Origin: Candidatus Eiseniibacteriota bacterium
GTDB lineage: Bacteria; Eisenbacteria; RBG-16-71-46
DNA: 32,079 bases
NCBI GenBank assembly: GCA_016223045.1
Contig: JACRPT010000114.1
Location: 1 to 32,079 of the forward strand
Direction: 5' to 3'
Below the pieces are notes generated by a model. That model was given only the letters and a program-made list of their open reading frames with translations, made no database searches and was not told where the DNA came from. Each line of letters begins with the position of its first letter. The stretch's first letter is position 1. Positions 27,014-32,079 of this stretch are shown one piece after another. Made by a program: the position numbers and the translations under genes.

Positions 27014-29032
27014 ATGCCAAGCGTGCCCGACCCGCTGCGCGTCCAGGCCCTGCTGGTCGCGGCGCGCGCGCGCCCGGCCGCGCCGGACGAATGGGAGCGG
27101 CTGCTCGTGGTGGACGTCCCGCGCCAGCGCCTGGTGCTGTGCGACGACGCCGGGCGCGGCCTCGCCGAGTACCCGGTCTCGACCGCGGCGGCGGGGATCG
27201 GTGGGGCGGAGGGCTCGCTCCAGACTCCGCCGGGCTGGCACCGCATCCACGCCCGGATCGGGGCCGGCGCGCCGAGCGGCGCCCGCTTCGTGAGCCGCGC
27301 GCCGACCGGCGAGGTGTGGGACGGCGAGCCGCGCGCGGAGGACCTGATCCTCTCGCGCATCCTGACGCTCGAGGGGCTCGAGGACGGTGTGAACCGCGGG
27401 CCGGGGCGCGATTCACTGGAGCGCTTCATCTACCTCCACGGCACCAACCACGAGGACGCGCTGGGCCGCGCCGCCTCGCACGGCTGCGTGCGGCTCTCGA
27501 ACGCCGACGTCATCGAGCTGTCCGACCGGGTGCGCGAGGGCGACCCGCTGGTGGTGCTCGACCAGGTCCCGCTCATCCCCCTGCTCGCGGGCCGCTTCCA
27601 CTACGCGGGCATCGGCGGCAGCGGGATGAGCGCGCTCGCCCAGTTCCAGGTGATGCGCGGCGGCCGCGCGAGCGGCAGCGACCGCGCCTTCGACCGCGGT
27701 GAGCGTGCCGGGGCGCGCGCGCAGCTCGAGCGACTCTGCATCGGCATCACGCCCCAGGACGGCAGCGGCGTCGCGGGCAGCTGCGCGACGCTGGTGGTCT
27801 CCAGTGCGGTCGAAGACCAGGTGCCCGACGTGGCCGCCGCGCGCGCGCGCGGCGTGCCGGTCGCGCACCGCTCCGAGGTGCTCGCCGATCTCGTGGCGAG
27901 CCACCGCACCGTCGCCGTCACCGGCACCAGCGGCAAGTCCACGGTGGTGGCGATGATCTTCGAGATCCTGCGCGGTGCCGGCCGCGATCCCTCGGTCGTC
28001 ACCGGCGGCGACCTGGTGGTGCTGCAGCGCGAGGGGCTCTGGGGGAACGCCTGGGCCGGCGGCTCCGACCTGCTGGTGGTCGAGGCCGACGAGAGCGACG
28101 GTTCGGTGGTGCGCTACGCGCCCGCCGTCGGCGTGATCCTGAACCTCCAGCGCGACCACCGGGAGATGGACGAGGTGGCCGCGATGTTCGCTGCGTTCCG
28201 CGCGCGCACCCGCGAGACGGCGGTGCTGGGCGAGGGCGGGAACCTCGCCGCGCTCGCCCGGGACGCGCTGGTGTTCGGCTTCGGGCCGCTCGCCGCGGTG
28301 CGCGGCGAGGAGGTGGCGCTCGCGGCCGCGGGCAGCGCCTTCGAGGTGGACGGCGTGCGTTTCATGCTCCCGGCGCCGGGGCGGCACAACATCGAGAACG
28401 CGCTCGCCGCCATCGCCGCCTGCCGGGCGCTGGGCGTGCCGCTGGCCGGCATGGTCGAGCCGCTCGCGCGCTTCCAGGGCGTGGGCCGGCGCTTCCAGCC
28501 GCTGGGCGGGGTGCGCGGCGTCGAGGTCGTGGACGACTTCGCGCACAACCCGGCCAAGCTCGCTGCCGCCATCGCCACCGCGCAGGCGCGTGTCGCCGCG
28601 GGCGTGGCGGCCAGCGCCCCCGGGCCGCCGGGTCCAGACGCCGCGCCGCCCGCCGGGGTGCGGCCGGGCCGCGTGCTCGCGGTCTACCAGCCGCACGGCT
28701 ATGGCCCGACGCGCTTCCTGCGCCGCGACCTGGTCGAGACCTTCGCCGCCGCGCTGGGGCCCGAGGACCGGCTGTGGATGCTCGAGGTGTTCTACGCCGG
28801 CGGCAGCGCGCTGCGCGACTTCTCCGCCGCCGACATCGTCGCCGAGATCGCCGCGCGCGGCGCCCGCGCCGAGTTCGCGCCGTCGCGCGCGTGGCTGGTC
28901 GAGCGCATCGCGGCCGAGGCGTGCGCCGGCGACCTGGTGCTGGTGATGGGCGCGCGCGACCCCTCGCTCACCGGCCTGGCGCGCGACATCCTCGCCGCGC
29001 TCGAGCCTGCGCGCGCGCCGGAGGCCCGCTGA
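27014..29032 (+). CDS. Fusion of a YkuD (L,D-transpeptidase/carboxypeptidase) domain with a MurC/Mpl-type Mur ligase
   Basis: One 672-residue polypeptide with two peptidoglycan enzymes. Residues 20-190 form a YkuD domain: LLVVDVPRQRLVL, catalytic H142 in YLHGTNHED and nucleophile C158 in SHGCVRLSNADV. Residues 195-672 form a complete Mur ligase: YAGIGGSGMSALAQF, P-loop TGTSGKST with K308, VVEADESDGS, LNLQRDHREMD, GRHNIENALAAIAA, FQGVGRRFQPLGG, VVDDFAHNPAKL and VYQPHGYGPTRFLRRDLVE. The motifs are those of MurC and Mpl, with DDFAHNP nearer to Mpl. A Pro/Ala-rich insert (about 530-553) sits in the C-terminal domain. There is no signal peptide, so both domains should be cytoplasmic. The likely job is peptidoglycan recycling: trimming a tetrapeptide, then ligating it to UDP-MurNAc. 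The ATG at 27014 is the first that fits the YkuD domain; no strong ribosome-binding site precedes it. Confidence 0.9.
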   Translation: MPSVPDPLRVQALLVAARARPAAPDEWERLLVVDVPRQRLVLCDDAGRGLAEYPVSTAAAGIGGAEGSLQTPPGWHRIHARIGAGAPSGARFVSRAPTGEVWDGEPRAEDLILSRILTLEGLEDGVNRGPGRDSLERFIYLHGTNHEDALGRAASHGCVRLSNADVIELSDRVREGDPLVVLDQVPLIPLLAGRFHYAGIGGSGMSALAQFQVMRGGRASGSDRAFDRGERAGARAQLERLCIGITPQDGSGVAGSCATLVVSSAVEDQVPDVAAARARGVPVAHRSEVLADLVASHRTVAVTGTSGKSTVVAMIFEILRGAGRDPSVVTGGDLVVLQREGLWGNAWAGGSDLLVVEADESDGSVVRYAPAVGVILNLQRDHREMDEVAAMFAAFRARTRETAVLGEGGNLAALARDALVFGFGPLAAVRGEEVALAAAGSAFEVDGVRFMLPAPGRHNIENALAAIAACRALGVPLAGMVEPLARFQGVGRRFQPLGGVRGVEVVDDFAHNPAKLAAAIATAQARVAAGVAASAPGPPGPDAAPPAGVRPGRVLAVYQPHGYGPTRFLRRDLVETFAAALGPEDRLWMLEVFYAGGSALRDFSAADIVAEIAARGARAEFAPSRAWLVERIAAEACAGDLVLVMGARDPSLTGLARDILAALEPARAPEAR

Positions 29033-29082
29033 GCGCGCGGTGCCGACTCCCGCCGGCGGCGCCGGCGGCACCCGTGACGCTG

Positions 29083-29601
29083 ATGGCACTGGCTGCCGTG
29101 GCGGTGCTGGCTGCGGTGGCGCCACCGGCTGCGGCGGCGGCACGGGCGACCGCGCCGGCGCTGTCCGCGGCCGTCTCGCCGGCCGCAGCGCGCCCCGACT
29201 TCAGCGGCACCTGGGCGCTCGACGTCGCGCGCTCCGACTTCGGCCGCGTGGCGGGCAGCACCCCGCCGCGCGCGCGCACCGACGTGGTGCGGCAGCAGGG
29301 GGAGAGCCTGGGCGTCACCACCACGATCGAGAAGGCATCCGGGACGATGACCCTCCCGGTCACCTACGTGATCGACGGGAAGCAGCGGACGGTCCGGGTG
29401 GGGGGGCAGGACGTGGCGGCCACGGCCGCGTGGGCCGGGGACACGCTGCGGCTGGACACGCGCGCGAAGGTGCTGCTGCTCGAGCTGATCGTGAAGGAGC
29501 GCTGGGTGCTCGCTCCCGGCGGCCGCGGCATGACCATCCTGCGCCACGTGAAGACGCCGCTCGGCGGGGGCGAGCAGGTGCTGAAGTTCGCGCGGAAGTA
29601 G
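29083..29601 (+). CDS. Small secreted protein of unknown function (lipocalin-like N-terminal motif)
   Basis: A 172-residue protein with an Ala-rich signal peptide (MALAAVAVLAAVAPPAAAAA). The mature part starts PDFSGTWALDVARSDFG. This F-S-G-T-W ... S-D-F-G opening is common in a group of small secreted proteins of Acidobacteria and FCB-type genomes, whose function I do not know. The rest looks all-beta, with VTYVIDGKQRTVRVGGQDVA and LELIVKERWVLAPGGRGMTI. An in-frame GTG at 29074 is an alternative start. It lies 50 bases after the Mur-ligase fusion and may be co-transcribed with it. Its stop is three bases from the convergent ispG stop. Confidence 0.75.
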   Translation: MALAAVAVLAAVAPPAAAAARATAPALSAAVSPAAARPDFSGTWALDVARSDFGRVAGSTPPRARTDVVRQQGESLGVTTTIEKASGTMTLPVTYVIDGKQRTVRVGGQDVAATAAWAGDTLRLDTRAKVLLLELIVKERWVLAPGGRGMTILRHVKTPLGGGEQVLKFARK

Positions 29602-29604
29602 CAG

Positions 29605-30858
29605 CTACTCGCCGGCCGCAGCGCCGAAACGTCGCTCGACGTAGGCGTCGAGCAGTTTCGCGAACTCCGCGGCGATCGCCTCGCCCCGGAGCGTCACCGC
29701 GAGCTTGCCGTCCACGTAGACCGGCGCGCGCGGCTCCTCGCCGGTGCCGGGGAGCGAGATGCCGATGTCCGCGTGCTTGCTCTCGCCGGGTCCGTTCACC
29801 ACGCAGCCCATCACCGCGACGCGCAGGTCCTCGACGCCGGGGTGGTGCGCGCGCCAGTGGGCGAGGCGCTGCTGGATGTGCGCGGTCACGTCGGCCGCCA
29901 GCTCCTGGAAGGTCGTGCTGGTGGTGCGCCCGCAGCCCGGGCACGCGGTGACCTGCGGCGCGAAGTGGCGGATCCCCAGCGACTGGAGTACCTGCTGGCA
30001 GATCCGCACCTCCTCGGCCCGGTCTCCGCCCGGCGTGGGGGTGAGGCTCGCGCGGATGGTGTCGCCGATCCCCTCGGCGAGCAGGATCGAGAGCGCCGCG
30101 GTCGAAGCGACGATGCCCTTGGCGCCGAGGCCGGCCTCGGTGAGCCCGAGGTGGAGCGGGTAGTCGCAGGCCGCGGCGAGCGCGCGGTAGATCGCGACCA
30201 GGTCGCGCACCTCGCTCACCTTGGCCGAGAGCACGATCTTCTCGTGCGGCTGGCCGCAGCGCTCCGCCAGCTCGGCCGAGCGCAGCGCGCTCTCGCGCAT
30301 GGCCTCGAGCACCACCGCGTGGTCCTCCAGCGGCTGGGGGCGGCGCGCGTTCTCGTCCATCAGGCGGGTGAGCAGCTCCCGGTCGAGCGAGCCCCAGTTG
30401 ACGCCGATCCGCACCGGCTTGCCGTGCGCGACCGCCACCTCGACCATGCGCCGGAAGTTGTCGTCGTGGAACTCGCCGTAGCCGACGTTGCCGGGGTTGA
30501 TGCGGTACTTGTCGAGTGCGGCGGCGCAGGCGGGGAACTCGCTCAGCAGCTTGTGTCCGTTGTAGTGGAAGTCGCCCACCAGCGGGGCCGCGACGCCTAG
30601 GTCGGCGAGCCGCTCGCGGATCCCGGGCACGGCAGCGGCGGCGGCGCGGGTGTTCACCGTGATCCGCACGATCTCGGAGCCGGCCCCGGCCAGCTCAGCC
30701 GCCTGGCGCGCGGTGGCGGCGGCATCGGCGGTGTCGCTGTTGGTCATGGACTGCACCACAACCGGATGCGCCGCGCCGACGGGGACACCGCCGATCCAGC
30801 AGCTGACGCTGGGGCGGCGGCCGGCGAGGCGGGTGTTCTCGATCCGGACCACGGGCAC
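29605..30858 (-). CDS. ispG: 4-hydroxy-3-methylbut-2-en-1-yl diphosphate synthase IspG (GcpE)
   Basis: Iron-sulfur enzyme of the MEP isoprenoid pathway, converting MEcPP to HMBPP; 417 aa. The TIM-barrel half has [24 protein letters not shown] and DFHYNG, then [10 protein letters not shown]. The [4Fe-4S] ligands are C306 and C309 in [11 protein letters not shown]352 in [11 protein letters not shown] and E359 in the same motif. It is somewhat longer than the 372-residue E. coli enzyme. The start is GTG at 30858 ([10 protein letters not shown]); a second GTG follows two codons later. A promoter with the -10 hexamer six bases before the start suggests a leaderless transcript. Confidence 0.96.
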   Translation of the reverse strand: MPVVRIENTRLAGRRPSVSCWIGGVPVGAAHPVVVQSMTNSDTADAAATARQAAELAGAGSEIVRITVNTRAAAAAVPGIRERLADLGVAAPLVGDFHYNGHKLLSEFPACAAALDKYRINPGNVGYGEFHDDNFRRMVEVAVAHGKPVRIGVNWGSLDRELLTRLMDENARRPQPLEDHAVVLEAMRESALRSAELAERCGQPHEKIVLSAKVSEVRDLVAIYRALAAACDYPLHLGLTEAGLGAKGIVASTAALSILLAEGIGDTIRASLTPTPGGDRAEEVRICQQVLQSLGIRHFAPQVTACPGCGRTTSTTFQELAADVTAHIQQRLAHWRAHHPGVEDLRVAVMGCVVNGPGESKHADIGISLPGTGEEPRAPVYVDGKLAVTLRGEAIAAEFAKLLDAYVERRFGAAAGE

Positions 30859-30864
30859 GCGCCG

Positions 30865-30894
30865 AGGATAGCGGCGGCTTCGGAAGGGCGTCAA
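30865..30894 (-). promoter_or_regulatory. ispG promoter, leaderless layout
   Basis: On the minus strand TTGACG (30889-30894) is followed after 18 bases by TATCCT (30865-30870), then six bases, then the ispG GTG. No Shine-Dalgarno sequence is present. Transcription would start at the GTG itself. Confidence 0.55.
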
Positions 30895-30976
30895 GAAGAT
30901 CAGGCTGCCACCCGAGAGAAACGAGTGCCCCGGGCCATTGCCGAGCACATCGGCGTTGGCCACCGTCTCCGACGGG

Positions 30977-31609
30977 CTACCACCCGAACAGGACGCGCGT
31001 GCCGACCGTGAACGCGGAGAAGTGCGGGATGTCCTTATTCTCCGACCGCAGGTGGTGGTAATTCGCGTCGAGGCCGAGCACCATGTTGGAGCACGTCCGG
31101 AAGTCGAATCCGACGCTGGCGTACCAGCCGGGCACAACCGTGATGTTGCTCAGGCCTCGGCCCACGACAATGACAACGCTGTCGTCCCAGTTCGGGTCTG
31201 CGAGGTTGCGATTGAGGCGATACATGCCTGCGCCGACCTGGAGCCAGGGGCCGTGCCGCTCGATCATCGGCGCCACCAGCTTCAGGTGGGCCGTGACCTG
31301 GAATGCGCTGAAGGCCCAGGTCGAGCCGTCGATTGCTTCGTAGCGCGTGCTCCTCAGGTAACGGTCGAACGCGGCCTTGTATTCCGGAGACGCTGGCCAA
31401 TAGTGGTAGACCAAGTCCACGCCGACACCGACGTGCGAGCTTCCCATGTTGTTGAGCGTCACGCCGGCATCGATGCCGAGCTGAGTGTCGCCGATGTCGC
31501 GGGCCGGCACAGGGAAGGCGAGTTGGGGCCCGAACCACGTGCTCTTGGCCTCAGCGCCCGCCGCAATCGCGAGGCACGCGAAGGTCAATGATAGGCTCCT
31601 GAGCCACAT
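30977..31609 (-). CDS. Small outer-membrane beta-barrel protein, function unknown
   Basis: A 210-residue exported protein with a signal peptide ending AAGAEA. The mature part alternates polar and hydrophobic residues in short strands ([73 protein letters not shown]) and ends in [11 protein letters not shown]. The terminal aromatic residue is the usual insertion signal for outer-membrane barrels. The pattern fits an 8-stranded OmpW/OmpA-like barrel. The ATG at 31609 has GGAG eight bases upstream. The 118 bases between its stop and the ispG start hold the ispG promoter. Confidence 0.8.
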   Translation of the reverse strand: MWLRSLSLTFACLAIAAGAEAKSTWFGPQLAFPVPARDIGDTQLGIDAGVTLNNMGSSHVGVGVDLVYHYWPASPEYKAAFDRYLRSTRYEAIDGSTWAFSAFQVTAHLKLVAPMIERHGPWLQVGAGMYRLNRNLADPNWDDSVVIVVGRGLSNITVVPGWYASVGFDFRTCSNMVLGLDANYHHLRSENKDIPHFSAFTVGTRVLFGW

Positions 31610-32079
31610 GCGATCTCCATGTTCCGGGCCCGGCCGGTCGGGCGCGCGAAGAACGTCTGCATTCCGGCGCGGCCCGGGAAGTGCCGGCCACGGCCCGCAT
31701 CGCTGTGATGTTGCCCGATACATGATGCTCGCCGTCAATCCTGAAGGAGGATCAGAACCACTCGACTGTCAGCACCGCCCCTGCGATCTCTCGCAGAACA
31801 CCAGACCCAGGCGCTATCGTCGTATGGGGGGACAGTGGAACGATAGAAGACGTGTGAACTACTCCGAGTGCTGTAGAGGACGTAGTCTCCCAAGCGAGCG
31901 TCCTTGATGATCAGGCGCGAGTCGGTGGACCAGTCGTAGACTAGGCCCTGAACAAGCGCGGTTTCATCTGAGAAGTTGATCAGCGCCAAGAAACAACTCG
32001 AAATGCCCGCCCAGAGCGGCTAAGAAGGAGGTGTTCGAGAGTCACCTTCCCAACGCCATGGAGGGCACTTCGAGTGAGC
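31610..32079. other. Window end without a convincing gene, lower GC
   Basis: Apart from the doubtful frame listed separately, nothing codes convincingly here. Base composition from about 31700 onward is visibly less GC-rich than the rest of the window. On the minus strand a TTGACG lies at about 31733-31738, upstream of the outer-membrane protein gene, but without a good -10. Confidence 0.5.
31735..31989 (-). CDS. Doubtful 84-codon frame, hypothetical
   Basis: Open from a TTG at 31989 to TGA at 31735. The product contains LVQGLVYDWSTDSRLIIKDA and LGDYVLYSTRSSSHVFYRS, less Arg/Ala-rich than the usual false frames of this sequence, because the region is less GC-rich. No ribosome-binding site, signal peptide or known domain was seen. 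It may be a decayed gene or chance. Confidence 0.2.
   Translation of the reverse strand: MALINFSDETALVQGLVYDWSTDSRLIIKDARLGDYVLYSTRSSSHVFYRSTVPPYDDSAWVWCSARDRRGGADSRVVLILLQD

Noticed and set aside
27413-29143. 576-codon open frame antisense to the YkuD-Mur ligase fusion
   Set aside because: The plus strand has two complete enzyme domains; this frame has none.

Overview
The window is about 32 kb of very GC-rich bacterial chromosome with little space between genes, apart from its two ends. A TonB-dependent receptor, a class A PBP with a UB2H-like region and an outer-membrane barrel protein point to a diderm (Gram-negative-type) cell. The M43 metalloprotease ends in a FlgD/T9SS-like C-terminal domain with a PNPF motif. 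That domain, together with many hybrid-kinase domains and leaderless-looking promoters, fits an FCB-group or allied lineage such as Candidatus Eisenbacteria. This placement is inference; there is no rRNA in the window.

Left part (1-3950): a transposase tail, an intact P1B-type heavy-metal ATPase, and a 54-codon remnant of a CzcA/CusA-type RND pump that starts on the ATPase stop codon. This looks like a decayed metal-resistance island. An MFS transporter follows. From 4219 to 8742 lies a three-gene signalling module: a TonB-dependent receptor, a YfiR-family periplasmic protein, and a hybrid histidine kinase whose sensor resembles the CHASE8 sensor of YfiN. The yfiR gene carries an out-of-frame internal deletion. 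On the other strand, a YkcB-like glycosyltransferase overlaps a phosphofructokinase gene with PPi-type active-site residues (12000 down to 8762).

Middle part (12000-19851): a complete NiFe-hydrogenase maturation set split into two converging operons. hypF-hypC-hypD-hypE runs on the plus strand. hypA-hypB plus a nickel-type transporter with a His-rich loop runs on the minus strand. A HigB/HigA-type toxin-antitoxin pair with its own operator sits between them. No hydrogenase structural gene is in the window.

Right part (19852-32079): a bifunctional PBP1b-like synthase, a small KGG-repeat stress protein, a second hybrid histidine kinase, a secreted M43 metalloprotease behind a good sigma-54-type promoter, and a terminator inside a diverged repeat. 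Next comes the most unusual gene of the window. It encodes a single polypeptide with an N-terminal L,D-transpeptidase-type (YkuD) domain fused directly to a complete MurC/Mpl-type Mur ligase, without a signal peptide. It suggests a one-protein cytoplasmic peptidoglycan-recycling step. The window ends with a small secreted protein, ispG with a leaderless-type promoter, a small outer-membrane protein, and a less GC-rich stretch with no convincing gene. I see no tRNA, rRNA or CRISPR array.
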